Assembly: GCA_963678375.2 (NCBI GenBank)
Contig: OY782831.1
Coordinates: 62,001-126,000 of the forward strand
From: JAEKNW01 sp963678375
Lineage (GTDB): Bacteria; Cloacimonadota; Cloacimonadia; Cloacimonadales; JAFGVF01
Length of the DNA stretch: 64,000 nt
Reading direction: 5' to 3'
The position numbers and the translations under genes were made by a program. Of this stretch, positions 17,341-26,210 are shown piece after piece. Each line of letters opens with the position of its first letter. Position 1 is the first letter of the stretch. The notes under the pieces are model-generated. The model worked only from the letters and a program-made list of their open reading frames with translations, searched no databases and had not been told where the DNA came from.

Positions 17341-17708
17341 CTAACTGTTTGGATCATATGGTAATGCAAACACAGTATTACCAATATTACTGTTCTCAGC
17401 TACATAAATTGAATATCTGAAATTATTTAACCCACACTCTATTTTAGCTTTTCTTACGATAATATCCATCAAATCTGCATCAATAAATTTGTCATTATTA
17501 ACATAGTATACCTGTTCATAAGAGACCATTGTATAAATCCAAGTATTTCCTTGAACCTGCTTACAATACTCTTCCATGTTATAATTTTGTGGATCAACAA
17601 TATATTTTGTACTTCTTTCACTATCAGTAAGGTCACTTCCCATATTGTTATCTCTGTGACAGCTTGCAATTACTAAAACTAGTAGTGCTACAAAACAAAC
17701 TTTTTCAT
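17341..17708 (-). pseudogene. Small lipoprotein with frameshift in the signal peptide
   Basis: The body frame ends at 17341 and contains SERSTKYIVDPQNYNMEEYCKQ, TWIYTMVSYEQVYYVNNDKF and a tail with YSIYVAENSNIGNTVFALPY. Reading upstream in the same frame gives VCFVALLVLVIASC-HRDNN, a clear lipobox, but no start codon. ATG 17708 with GGAG upstream is one base out of frame, across a run of five A. One extra A would give MKKVCFVALLVLVIASC. It therefore looks like a lipoprotein of about 122 aa broken by a single-base deletion or a sequencing error. No family was recognised. Confidence 0.5.
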
Positions 17709-17730
17709 ATTTTCTCCATTTAAGAATTAC

Positions 17731-17758
17731 AATATATATTTTAATGGGTATTAGTCAA
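17731..17758 (-). promoter_or_regulatory. Putative promoter of the small lipoprotein gene
   Basis: -35 TTGACT (minus strand of 17753-17758), 16-bp spacer, -10 TATATT (minus strand of 17731-17736). It is intact although the gene is broken. Confidence 0.45.
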
Positions 17759-18173
17759 GTTTTTTCTCTCACATTTCTAGATTAACTTCAATCTAAATGA
17801 TTCGACAATCTTTCTTACTATAATACTAATAAAATCGAGCAAATTCTATTCTTGCTTGCTTGTTTCCTGCACAAATTATTAAAGGAATTATAAGTATGTA
17901 ATAATCATGACTATCAAAAAGATTCTAGTTGAAAACAAGATTAGCTATGAAATGAAAGCTCCTTTGTTCAAGTGCATGCAAAGATGCTTTCACTCCATAA
18001 TTTTTTTTATAATGCAAAAGATATAAAAGTATAATTAATTTTACATGATGCACTTTATTACTGATGTTTGTTATTGCTTTAGTTTTGAGAGTGATTAGCA
18101 AAAATTATAGTGGGTAATGAATGAGCCAAAAAGTAAGCTCTAAATCTAATTAAAGGATTGAATAATGAAATTT

Positions 18174-18208
18174 AGTAGAAACAGGTTTGTTGGTTTCTAC
18201 TTTTGTTT
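18174..18208 (+). terminator. Orphan plus-strand terminator
   Basis: 9-bp perfect stem AGTAGAAAC/GTTTCTACT (18174-18182 with 18193-18201), 10-nt loop, then TTTGTTT. No intact plus-strand gene precedes it, so it marks either a lost gene or a small RNA. Confidence 0.55.
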
Positions 18209-18311
18209 AAAAACCTATACTGGATTTTGCTAATACTGCCGTCTATATCTCCATCCCTAAAGGACTTAAGATACTTTGAAAGGATAATTATTGCTCCTTT
18301 ATTGCTACTCT

Positions 18312-18389
18312 CTTGTTAAAGAAACAGGAACTTATTGGGTTAGTAATAATCATCTATTGACTTAGATTTTTGGAGATAAAGAAACTATG
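18312..18389 (+). pseudogene. Fragment resembling a lipocalin-like repeat protein
   Basis: The plus strand reads SLVKETGTYWVSNNHLLT, a TAG stop, then IFGDKETMV and another stop. The GTYxVSxNxLTxTFxDxETM pattern is typical of small lipocalin-like lipoprotein C-terminal domains. It is too short and interrupted to be functional. Confidence 0.3.
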
Positions 18390-18457
18390 GTTTGATGGCA
18401 GCTTTACTGGAGGTTGTTTCAAAGCATTGATATTTCTACCTTTAAGATTATTTCACT

Positions 18458-18486
18458 GCAAAACCCCTCACTAGGAGGGGTTTTGC
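18458..18486 (-). terminator. Terminator of the TPR lipoprotein gene
   Basis: 12-bp perfect stem GCAAAACCCCTC with its complement around a 5-nt loop, 29 nt after the stop codon at 18515. Confidence 0.8.
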
Positions 18487-18514
18487 ATATTATTAAATTA
18501 ATTATTTTAATTTA

Positions 18515-20179
18515 TTAGAAGCTTGTTTCTAATCTTTCGTTTAATTCTCTAAGACGAGCTAAACGAGATTCTACGATATTAAGAACTTTAGGAACGCTAG
18601 TGACTTTAGTAGCTTGTTTTAAGTTTGCTTCAGCTTCTCTATAGTATTGACTAGCTTGTTCTTTTGCTTGGTCTCTTTGATCAGCTAAAGTTTGAGCTTT
18701 AGAACCAGTAGCTTTAGGAATTTCGCTGTTTAGTTTTGCAGCAGCTTGGAATTTATCAATACCTAAAGTTTGTTTAATTTGTGCTGATAAAAGATATGGA
18801 GCGTAGTTGTTAGGAGTAAATACCATAGCTTTTTCAACATTTTGAATTGCTTTAGCATAGTTTTCATCTTCAAGATAGAGGTTAGCTAAACGGGTATAGA
18901 CAACTCCATTTGTATCATCAATTTTTACAACATCATTATAGGCTTTAGTAGCTTTTTGTTTGTAACTTTTCGCAGTTTTAGTTTGACCAGCTTTTTCAGC
19001 GTCTTTAGCAGCTGAAAGATACATATTAGCTAAATTAAGACGAGCTGTGATATTTTTGCTGTCTTTTTTAACAATTTCTTCATAATTCTTAATAGCCTGT
19101 TCAATTTGACCAGTTTGTTGATAAGCTGAAACAAGGTTGGAAATTATAATATCATCTTCAGGAAAGAGTAAAACTGCTTGTTCAAGATAAGGAATAGCTT
19201 CTTCATAGTTCTGCATATCATAAAGAACGTTTGCATAACGGTAGATAGCATCTTGATCTTCAGGATCGATTTCAATAGCTCTTGATACAGCTTCTCTCAT
19301 ATTGTTTAAGTCATTAGCTCTTGCATATAAATCAGCTAATAATAACCAGTCGTCTTTAGTATTTCTAATTTCAACAATTTTTCTAGTAGGAACTGCAGCT
19401 TCTCTATATTTACCTTGTTGAAGATAAACTTGAGTTTGTGCGTCAAGATAAGAAATATTTTGTGTTGTATCTTGTTCTACAAGGTAATCGAAGTAGTTAA
19501 GAGCTTCATCATATTGCTCTTCTTTAAGGTTGATTAGACCAAGATAGTAATATGGTTCAGTAAGTGAAGGATCAATTTGGGAAATATTTTCAAAAGATTC
19601 TCTAGCTACATCATAGCGTCTTGTATTATAAGCTTGTTTAGCAATATCGATAAGTTTAAGCATTTCAGTAGTAACAAAATCATCGATTTTACCCATAAAC
19701 TTTTCTTCTAAGGTAGTTAAGCGTTGTTCTTTAAATTTAAGTACATTAGCTCTACCCGCAGAGACATCACCAGTTCTAGTTGAGTAAAGAGTGTACACAA
19801 CTTTATACTGAGGGTTTCTAACTTCTTCCACAGTCATTGTGATAACTAAATCTGCACCTAATTCTTTTCCGATATCAAGAATTTCTTCTTTATCTAATTC
19901 ATCGACTGCAATATCACCATAATCGAAAAATACAGCATCAATTTTCTCTTGTTCTACAAGAATAAAGTTTTCAGTATAGTCAAAAAGTAACTGGATATCT
20001 CTTCTTTCTAAGAATTTTTTAATGTATCCACTTCTGTTATCTAATTTTTCTATTGGCAATACAGCAACTTTTAAAGCTCCATCAACCTTTTCAGGTTTTT
20101 CACGGTCTTCAAATGAACTTACATTCATACTACAAGCAAATAGAAATGCACTCAATATTAGTACTATGAGTTTTCTCAT
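18515..20179 (-). CDS. CsgG-like/TPR outer-membrane lipoprotein
   Basis: 554 aa. Lipobox LFAC-S at residues 13-16 (Cys16). Residues about 36-165 look like the CsgG/GNA1162 curli-type fold: LKVAVLPIEKLDNRSGYIKK, FILVEQEKIDAV, ELGADLVITMTVEEV and YTLYSTRTGDVSAG. From about 180 to 470 there are roughly eight TPR units (for example YDVARESFENISQIDPSLTE, AVSRAIEIDPEDQDAIYRYA, YANVLYDMQNYEEAIPYLEQ). The C-terminus is a Gln/Ala/Arg-rich helix. It starts after GGAGGATAT. It is probably an envelope assembly or secretion factor; TPR counts by eye are approximate. It has its own terminator and is 83 nt from birA. Confidence 0.75.
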   Translation of the reverse strand: MRKLIVLILSAFLFACSMNVSSFEDREKPEKVDGALKVAVLPIEKLDNRSGYIKKFLERRDIQLLFDYTENFILVEQEKIDAVFFDYGDIAVDELDKEEILDIGKELGADLVITMTVEEVRNPQYKVVYTLYSTRTGDVSAGRANVLKFKEQRLTTLEEKFMGKIDDFVTTEMLKLIDIAKQAYNTRRYDVARESFENISQIDPSLTEPYYYLGLINLKEEQYDEALNYFDYLVEQDTTQNISYLDAQTQVYLQQGKYREAAVPTRKIVEIRNTKDDWLLLADLYARANDLNNMREAVSRAIEIDPEDQDAIYRYANVLYDMQNYEEAIPYLEQAVLLFPEDDIIISNLVSAYQQTGQIEQAIKNYEEIVKKDSKNITARLNLANMYLSAAKDAEKAGQTKTAKSYKQKATKAYNDVVKIDDTNGVVYTRLANLYLEDENYAKAIQNVEKAMVFTPNNYAPYLLSAQIKQTLGIDKFQAAAKLNSEIPKATGSKAQTLADQRDQAKEQASQYYREAEANLKQATKVTSVPKVLNIVESRLARLRELNERLETSF

Positions 20180-20262
20180 ATATCCTCCACGATAATATTC
20201 TTTTATTTAAAAAAAAATAACTTTCTATTATAAGTCAATACTTTTCTTTATTTTTTTTATGT

Positions 20263-21009
20263 TTAGTCAATTTCTACGATTGTTCCATGATAGAAAGGTT
20301 GAATCAAATTTTCGTCTAATTCTAAGATTAAAGCACCTTTTTTGTTAATTTTAAGCACTCTCCCTCGAAAGAGTTGAAATTCAGTATCAAGTGAGATAAA
20401 CCTATCCTTTAGAAAATCACTTCTGTTATAATAATCTTGGTATTCAACGAATCCATGTTCAATAAAAGTAGGGAGTTGATTGTATAATTTGTCCAAAAAC
20501 ACTTTCAATATATAGTAATTATTTACTTCTAAGTCTAGGTAATCTCTTAAAGAAACTGCAATATTGGAAAGTTGTAGAGGCATTTCAGAAATGTTAGTAT
20601 CAATACCTATTCCACACACAAGATATTTAGCCCAAGAGTAATATGATGTTAAGATCCCGCAGAGCTTTCTGTCTTCAAGCATAATATCATTTGGCCATTT
20701 AATTTTAAGTTTTTCTTTTAAAGATGGATAAATTTCTGTTATTGTTTGGTGAATAAGGACAGCCATAAAAAGAGTTATTGAGCTATCTTGTCCAAGATTA
20801 TAGAGACCAAGGCTAAACCATAGTCCTCCTGGTGGCGAATACCAGATATTATTTCTTCTTCCGCTACCAGATGATTGTTCATCAGCTATGACTAAAAAGT
20901 TGCCTTTTGCCAAATTATCTTTGATCATAGATAAAGCAAAAGTTGAAGTAGAATTCAATTTCTTTTTATGAATAATTTCATCAAAAAGAGGATGTTCGTC
21001 TAAAATCAC
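20263..21009 (-). CDS. birA: Biotin--[acetyl-CoA-carboxylase] ligase (BirA, monofunctional)
   Basis: 248 aa, the short class without an N-terminal DNA-binding HTH, so it should not act as a repressor. Signature TSTFALSM near 21-28, the biotinyl-AMP loop as QSSGSGRRNNIWYSPPGGLW (the usual form is GRGRRGRxW, so this is a variant), IKWPNDIMLEDRKLCGIL near 103-120 with the catalytic Lys, and VCGIGIDTN. The C-terminal SH3-like domain is present (FRGRVLKINKKGALILE). It biotinylates carboxylase/decarboxylase biotin carriers encoded elsewhere. It is 10 nt after queA, last in a coaBC-SDR-queA-birA run. Confidence 0.92.
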   Translation of the reverse strand: MILDEHPLFDEIIHKKKLNSTSTFALSMIKDNLAKGNFLVIADEQSSGSGRRNNIWYSPPGGLWFSLGLYNLGQDSSITLFMAVLIHQTITEIYPSLKEKLKIKWPNDIMLEDRKLCGILTSYYSWAKYLVCGIGIDTNISEMPLQLSNIAVSLRDYLDLEVNNYYILKVFLDKLYNQLPTFIEHGFVEYQDYYNRSDFLKDRFISLDTEFQLFRGRVLKINKKGALILELDENLIQPFYHGTIVEID

Positions 21010-21019
21010 TTAGTTCTCC

Positions 21020-22060
21020 TTAAAGTATTAACATGGCATCGCCGTAACTGAAGAAACGATACCGAGCTTCAACAGCAATTTTGTAAGCGCCCATAACATT
21101 TTCATAACCTGCGAAAGCAGATATCATCATGATTAATGTTGATTCTGGCATATGAAAGTTTGTCACCATTCCATCAATAATATTAAATTTTTTTCCTGGA
21201 TAGATGAATATGCTAGTCCACTTATCACCATAAGCAACTTGATTACCTTCTGCAAAACTTTCAAGAGTGCGTGTAGAAGTAGTGCCAACCGCAATAATCC
21301 TTCGACCTTGTTTTTTTGCTTGATTAATAACCTGAGCAGATTCTTGACTGATGCTGCAATATTCTGAGTGCATATTATGGTCTTCAATATTGTCACTTTT
21401 AACTGGCCTAAAGGTACCTAAACCAACATGCAGAAGAACTTCCACAATCTCTACTCCTTTTTCTTTTAAAGCAGTAAAGGTTGCTTCTGTAAAATGCAAG
21501 CCAGCAGTAGGTGCTGCTACAGAACCTTTAATTTTAGCATAAATTGTCTGATAGGTTGAGCTATCTGAGTTTTCAGCTTCCCTTTTAATATAGGGAGGTA
21601 AAGGGATATGACCAGCTTGACTTAAGGCAGACCAAAATTCACCTTTATAATCAAATTTAACTAACCTTGAACCTTCTGTTGAGAGATCTACTACAGTCCC
21701 TTTAAAATCATCATTAACTTGAATGATAGTACCAATTGGGCACTTCCTACCAGGTTTTACTAGACATCTCCATGTATCATTAACTACATGATTTAGTAAG
21801 AATACTTCGATCTTAGCTCCTGTTGATTTACTTCCAATTAATCTAGCAGGGATAACTTTAGTTGAATTAACTACTAGAACATCTCCTTTCTGAAAGTAAT
21901 CAGCAAGATCAGTAAAGTTCTTATGCTTAACCTGACCCTGTTGCTTATCTAAGACTAAGAGTCTGGAACTACTTCTTTGTTGAAGTGGATACTGAGCAAT
22001 TAGCTCTTCTGGTAAGTCGTAATAATATGAACTTTTTAATAATAAATCTTTATCTTTCAT
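21020..22060 (-). CDS. queA: S-adenosylmethionine:tRNA ribosyltransferase-isomerase
   Basis: 346 aa, typical length. It makes epoxyqueuosine on tRNA from 7-aminomethyl-7-deazaguanine by transferring the ribosyl part of SAM. Family motifs: YDLPEELIAQYPLQQRSSSRLLVLD at the start, VLVVNSTKVIPARLIG, KGSVAAPTAGLHFT near 190-203, HVGLGTFRPV, IAVGTTSTRTLE near 255-266 and NFHMPESTLIMMISAFAG near 300-317. It lies 3 nt after the SDR gene and 10 nt before birA. folE2 at 61838-62620 supplies the shared GTP-cyclohydrolase step if this organism makes queuosine. Confidence 0.96.
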   Translation of the reverse strand: MKDKDLLLKSSYYYDLPEELIAQYPLQQRSSSRLLVLDKQQGQVKHKNFTDLADYFQKGDVLVVNSTKVIPARLIGSKSTGAKIEVFLLNHVVNDTWRCLVKPGRKCPIGTIIQVNDDFKGTVVDLSTEGSRLVKFDYKGEFWSALSQAGHIPLPPYIKREAENSDSSTYQTIYAKIKGSVAAPTAGLHFTEATFTALKEKGVEIVEVLLHVGLGTFRPVKSDNIEDHNMHSEYCSISQESAQVINQAKKQGRRIIAVGTTSTRTLESFAEGNQVAYGDKWTSIFIYPGKKFNIIDGMVTNFHMPESTLIMMISAFAGYENVMGAYKIAVEARYRFFSYGDAMLIL

Positions 22061-22063
22061 AAA

Positions 22064-22816
22064 CTATAATTTTCCACCTGTTATAAATATTTCTTCACCT
22101 GAAATCACTCTATTCTTATCAGATAAGAGGAAGTCACAACTTTCAAAGATGTCTTGTGGTTCAACCAACTTCTGGAGAGGAGTATTTTCTAGTTCCTTAG
22201 CAAAATAATTTTCTCTAAACTTCTGATATTCTTCAGAAAAATGACTTTGGTCAGCATTTACAGGACCTGGCGAGATTACATTAATCATTATATTATCTTG
22301 TCCATACTCTAGGGTTACAGTTCTTGCTAGATTACCTAAAGCCCCTTTAGAGACAGCATAAGCTGATCCGTACTTCAGTCCAGTTCTACTAATATTTGAA
22401 CCAATAAGGACAATTCTTCCTTCTCTTTTTTCTTGGTAGTATGGTAAAAGATGTCTAAGCAAGTTATATATTGAGAATAAATTACTCTTAACAACAGAAT
22501 ACCACTTTACAGGATCAGTTTCTGCTAATGGAAGAAAATCACTTGACCTTACAGCTGATGTATGAATTAATTTACTTGGTATTCCTAGCTGACTTTTCAT
22601 TAATTTATTTATTAAAAATGAGACCTGCTTTTCGTCAGTAAGATCACATTTTTCAATAATTAAGTTACTAGGATAGTCTTGTTTTAGCTTTTCCAGTCTC
22701 CAGATATTATGGTGTATTAAAGCAATAACATGGTAGTTCCTTTTAAGATACTCCCCTGTGAGAACAGAAGCAATCGCACCATTAGCTCCTGTAATTATAA
22801 TTGCTTTATTTTCCAT
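22064..22816 (-). CDS. Short-chain dehydrogenase/reductase
   Basis: 250 aa classical SDR. NAD(P)-binding IITGANGAIASVLTGEYL at residues 6-23, active-site Ser in VLIGSNISRTG near 136-146, YAVSKGALGNLART (Tyr/Lys catalytic pair) near 154-167, and NVISPGPVNADQS. The C-terminal part SGEEIFITGGKL matches the usual end. The motif set is complete, so it is probably an active oxidoreductase; substrate unknown (3-oxoacyl reductase-like enzymes are the closest general type). It is wedged between coaBC (34-nt gap) and queA (3-nt gap), which suggests cotranscription but no obvious shared pathway. Confidence 0.88.
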   Translation of the reverse strand: MENKAIIITGANGAIASVLTGEYLKRNYHVIALIHHNIWRLEKLKQDYPSNLIIEKCDLTDEKQVSFLINKLMKSQLGIPSKLIHTSAVRSSDFLPLAETDPVKWYSVVKSNLFSIYNLLRHLLPYYQEKREGRIVLIGSNISRTGLKYGSAYAVSKGALGNLARTVTLEYGQDNIMINVISPGPVNADQSHFSEEYQKFRENYFAKELENTPLQKLVEPQDIFESCDFLLSDKNRVISGEEIFITGGKL

Positions 22817-22850
22817 ACTTAAACCCTTTTATAAATCTTTAAAATTTTAA

Positions 22851-24035
22851 TTAATTATCCTTAACACTTTTTTTTAATTCTTCAATTGTGTCAATAATCT
22901 TGTGAGCTAAATGGAATTTTGTACCTTTAAATTCAGTTACAGAATGTTTACTGATTAAATAAGCTTGTGTATAATCACTCTGAGAAACCGAGATATCATT
23001 AGCAATGATTAAATCTAAGTTTTTCTTAACTAGTTTTTCTTTTGCATTTACAATAATATTTTCTGATTCTGCTGCAAAACCAACTAGAATCTGACCAGCT
23101 TTTTTATTTTCACCAAGATACTTCAGAATATCTTGAGTCCTTTTTAATACTAAGCTCAAATCTTCTTTTTTCTTGATTTTTTGTTTTTCTTCAGTAAGTG
23201 GAGTATAATCTGCCACAGCAGCAGCCATAATAATAACATCACTCTGGTTAGCTTTTTCTTTAACTTTTAGAAACATCTCTTGAGCTGAAAGAGTCTTATA
23301 ATGACTTTCTACATAGTAAGGTATTGCTTGGTTAATTGAAGCATGCACAACTGAAAGATCTCCACCCCTAAGATAAACTGCTCTGGCAAGGGATAAGCCC
23401 ATTTTTCCAGACGAATGATTTGTTATAAAACGCATTGGATCTATATTCTCTTGATTAGCACCTAGTGTTATTAAATAAGAGTCTTTTAATTTCATATCGT
23501 ATTCTAGGTAAGTAATAATGGCTGGAATAACTTCCTCATTAGCTGGGTATTTACCTCTACCTTCATATCCACAAGCAAGAAGACCTTTTTCAGGAACTAA
23601 AAAATTAATCCCCCTAGATTTCAAGATAGCAATATTATTCTGAACAGCAGGATTGTTATACATATTGACATTCATAGCTGGGACTACTAGGATGGGGTTA
23701 TGGAAAGCAAGAAATGTTGAAGAAGCTAAATCATCAGCAATACCATTAGCCATCTTACCAATTATGTTAGCAGTCGCAGGAGCTACAACCATAATGTCAG
23801 CCCAATCTGCTAGGCTTATATGAGCAATCGGCTCAACTAAATCGAACTGATCAGTATAGGTTTCTTGCCCTGTTATGGCTCTAAAGTTAATCTGTCCAAT
23901 AAATTCTAAAGCACTTTTAGTCAGTATTGTTCTGACTTGAGCTCCTAACTTCTTTAATCTGCTAGCTAAATCAATAGCTTTATATGCAGCTATACCACCA
24001 GATACAAGCAGAAGAATTTTTTTATCTTTTAACAT
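22851..24035 (-). CDS. coaBC: Phosphopantothenoylcysteine decarboxylase / phosphopantothenate--cysteine ligase
   Basis: 394 aa from ATG 24035, which follows AAGGAAAG. The longer frame adds 23 basic/hydrophobic residues that do not fit the family. Bifunctional CoA-synthesis enzyme: the CoaC flavoprotein half has KILLLVSGGIAAYKAIDLA, the active-site His region AHISLADWAD, APATANIIGKMANGIADDLAS, PAMNVNMYNNPAVQNN, and the substrate-clamp Cys in LLACGYEGRGKY. The CoaB half begins near 185 with LITLGANQENIDPMRFITNHSSGKMG and carries AAAVADY and the KKEDLSL lysine motif. First gene of the leftward coaBC-SDR-queA-birA cluster. A TTGACA box lies at 24087-24092. Confidence 0.95.
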   Translation of the reverse strand: MLKDKKILLLVSGGIAAYKAIDLASRLKKLGAQVRTILTKSALEFIGQINFRAITGQETYTDQFDLVEPIAHISLADWADIMVVAPATANIIGKMANGIADDLASSTFLAFHNPILVVPAMNVNMYNNPAVQNNIAILKSRGINFLVPEKGLLACGYEGRGKYPANEEVIPAIITYLEYDMKLKDSYLITLGANQENIDPMRFITNHSSGKMGLSLARAVYLRGGDLSVVHASINQAIPYYVESHYKTLSAQEMFLKVKEKANQSDVIIMAAAVADYTPLTEEKQKIKKKEDLSLVLKRTQDILKYLGENKKAGQILVGFAAESENIIVNAKEKLVKKNLDLIIANDISVSQSDYTQAYLISKHSVTEFKGTKFHLAHKIIDTIEELKKSVKDN

Positions 24036-24209
24036 TTTTACTTTCCTTTTAAGTTTATCTATTAAAGAAAAAAAGACTTTGACTAATGTCAAGAACAAAT
24101 TCATAAATCGAATAACGGATTCAGCTCTCCTTTTGCTTGAACAAACATTACTATTGACAAATAATCTAAAAGATAAGAAGATGCAAAAAAATATAAGGTT
24201 TAATAGATA

Positions 24210-26210
24210 ATGGCAAATAGTAAAAAAATAGAAAAAGAGTTGAAGAATCTAAAAAAAGAGATAGAATACCATAACAATCTCTACTATCATGACAATGATC
24301 CTGAGATAAGTGATTTTGAGTATGATAGCTTAGTGATTCGTTTTAAAGAGCTACTGCAAGAATACCCACAATATGCAGCTTTAGGCAAAATATTAGACAA
24401 AGTTGGTAATGACTTACTTCAAGATGGAGAGACTATTACTCACAAAGAAAGAATGTATAGCCTAGCCAATGCCTACTCTTTAAAGGAAGTTATTAACTTT
24501 TTCCAGAAGATATATACCAACTATCCAAATTATAATTTTGATCTAGTTTTAGAACAAAAGATTGATGGTTTTTCTATAAACCTCTTTTATGATAATGGCA
24601 AACTACAATACGCTACAACTAGAGGCGATGGTTATAAAGGAGAAGTCATTACTAGCAATACCTTAACAATAGCAGATATTCCACAAGAGATTTCTTATAA
24701 AAAACAACTGGAAGTGAGAGGTGAAGTTTATCTTTCTCTATCTGAATTTATAAGAATTAATCAAGAGAGACAAGACAAGGAGCTAAAAACCTTTGCCAAT
24801 CCTAGAAATGCTGCAGCAGGAACTATCAAACTAAAAGATAGTTCAGAAGTTAAAAGAAGAAAATTAGCTTCCTTTATATATTCTTTAGGAAAACATGATT
24901 CAGAACTTGATATTCAGCAGGATAAACTCCTAGATTTCCTAAAGGAACAAGGTTTCTCAGTCAACCCTAACTTTAGTCGTGCTTTTTCAGTAGAGGAAGT
25001 GATAGCATATTGTGAGAAATGGGACAAAGAAAGAAGTAACTTAGATTATGAAATTGATGGAATTGTTATAAAGATAAATAATAAAAACTTACAGAATGAC
25101 TTAGGTTACACTATTAAGTCTCCTAAATGGGCTATTGCCTACAAATTTAAGGCTGAAGAGAAAGAGACAAGACTAATTGATGTCCAATTCCAAGTTGGAA
25201 GAACAGGAGCAGTGACTCCGCGAGCCATCTTAGAGCCAGTTTTTCTAGCAGGAACAACCGTCAGCCATGCAACCCTACATAATGCTGATGAGTTAGACAG
25301 ATTAGATATTCATCATAATGATATTGTCAGAGTGATAAAATCTGGGGAGATTATCCCAAAAATATTAAGTGTAAATGTTAATAAACGAGATAAAGCAGCA
25401 AAGAAAGTAGTTTTTCCAAGTAATTGTCCGGTCTGCAATAGCCAGTTAGAAAGAGCTGCTGAAGAAGCAATATGGTACTGTATAAATATTTCCTGTCCAG
25501 CAAAAATCCAAAAAAGTATAGAACATTTCACATCCCGTGATACAATGGATATTGAAGGTTTAGGAGAGGCGGTTATTACACTTTTTATTAACAAAGGAAT
25601 GATAAAAACAATAGCAGATATATACAGATTAGATTATGACAGAATTAAGACTTTTGAAGGTTTTGGTGAGAAATCTGTAAATAATCTAAAAAGCGCTATA
25701 GAAAAATCTAAACATCAAAACTTAGATAAATTAATTTTTGCACTTGGCATTAGATTTGTTGGGGCCAAGATAGCCAGAGTTTTAGCAGAGCATTTTGGCA
25801 ACTTAGATAATTTAAGCAAGGCTGATAGTGTTGAATTGGAAGCAGTTCCTGAGATTGGTGAAAAAACAGCTGCTTCAGTTTATGATTTTTTCCATGAACC
25901 TAAGAATATTTCTCTTATTAATGATTTGCAGGATATTGGTTTAAACTTCACTTATAATAAAGCTGAGGTTGAATCTAATAACTTAGCTGGAAAGACTTTC
26001 TTAGCTACAGGGTCCTTGGAGAATTATAGCAGAAAAGAGATTCAGGAACTTATTACATCTAATGGTGGTAAAGTCATATCTAGCGTTAGTAAAAATCTGG
26101 ATTATTTAATTATTGGAGCAAATCCTGGTTCTAAGCTTGACAAAGCGCAGTCCTTGAAAAGTGTTACCATATTATCTGAAGAAGAGTTTTTAGGAATGAT
26201 TAATAAATGA
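24210..26210 (+). CDS. ligA: NAD+-dependent DNA ligase
   Basis: 666 aa, full length. Ia domain with YYxxDxPEISDxEYD-type NAD motif (HDNDPEISDFEYDSL). AMP-accepting lysine in EQKIDGFSINL (near residue 115). RGDGYKGEVIT, RGEVYLS and FANPRNAAAGTIK follow, then an OB fold with GRTGAVTPRAILEPV. The Zn finger has four Cys (CPVC...C...C). HhH repeats with FVGAKIARVLAEHFG, and a C-terminal BRCT domain starting at LAGKTFLATGSL. It seals nicks in replication and repair. It starts a rightward run and overlaps lptF by 4 nt (ATGA), so translation is coupled. TTGACA occurs upstream near 24155 but the -10 is weak. Confidence 0.97.
   Translation: MANSKKIEKELKNLKKEIEYHNNLYYHDNDPEISDFEYDSLVIRFKELLQEYPQYAALGKILDKVGNDLLQDGETITHKERMYSLANAYSLKEVINFFQKIYTNYPNYNFDLVLEQKIDGFSINLFYDNGKLQYATTRGDGYKGEVITSNTLTIADIPQEISYKKQLEVRGEVYLSLSEFIRINQERQDKELKTFANPRNAAAGTIKLKDSSEVKRRKLASFIYSLGKHDSELDIQQDKLLDFLKEQGFSVNPNFSRAFSVEEVIAYCEKWDKERSNLDYEIDGIVIKINNKNLQNDLGYTIKSPKWAIAYKFKAEEKETRLIDVQFQVGRTGAVTPRAILEPVFLAGTTVSHATLHNADELDRLDIHHNDIVRVIKSGEIIPKILSVNVNKRDKAAKKVVFPSNCPVCNSQLERAAEEAIWYCINISCPAKIQKSIEHFTSRDTMDIEGLGEAVITLFINKGMIKTIADIYRLDYDRIKTFEGFGEKSVNNLKSAIEKSKHQNLDKLIFALGIRFVGAKIARVLAEHFGNLDNLSKADSVELEAVPEIGEKTAASVYDFFHEPKNISLINDLQDIGLNFTYNKAEVESNNLAGKTFLATGSLENYSRKEIQELITSNGGKVISSVSKNLDYLIIGANPGSKLDKAQSLKSVTILSEEEFLGMINK

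Larger units (their letters stand above)
17759..18457. other. Gene-poor stretch with decayed fragments
   Basis: About 700 bp without an intact gene. It contains a 39-codon ORF from 17907 on the plus strand (MTIKKILVENKISYEMKAPL...) of doubtful reality, an isolated plus-strand terminator at 18174-18208, and a plus-strand lipocalin-like fragment near 18312-18389. It is best read as a graveyard of small genes. Confidence 0.5.
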
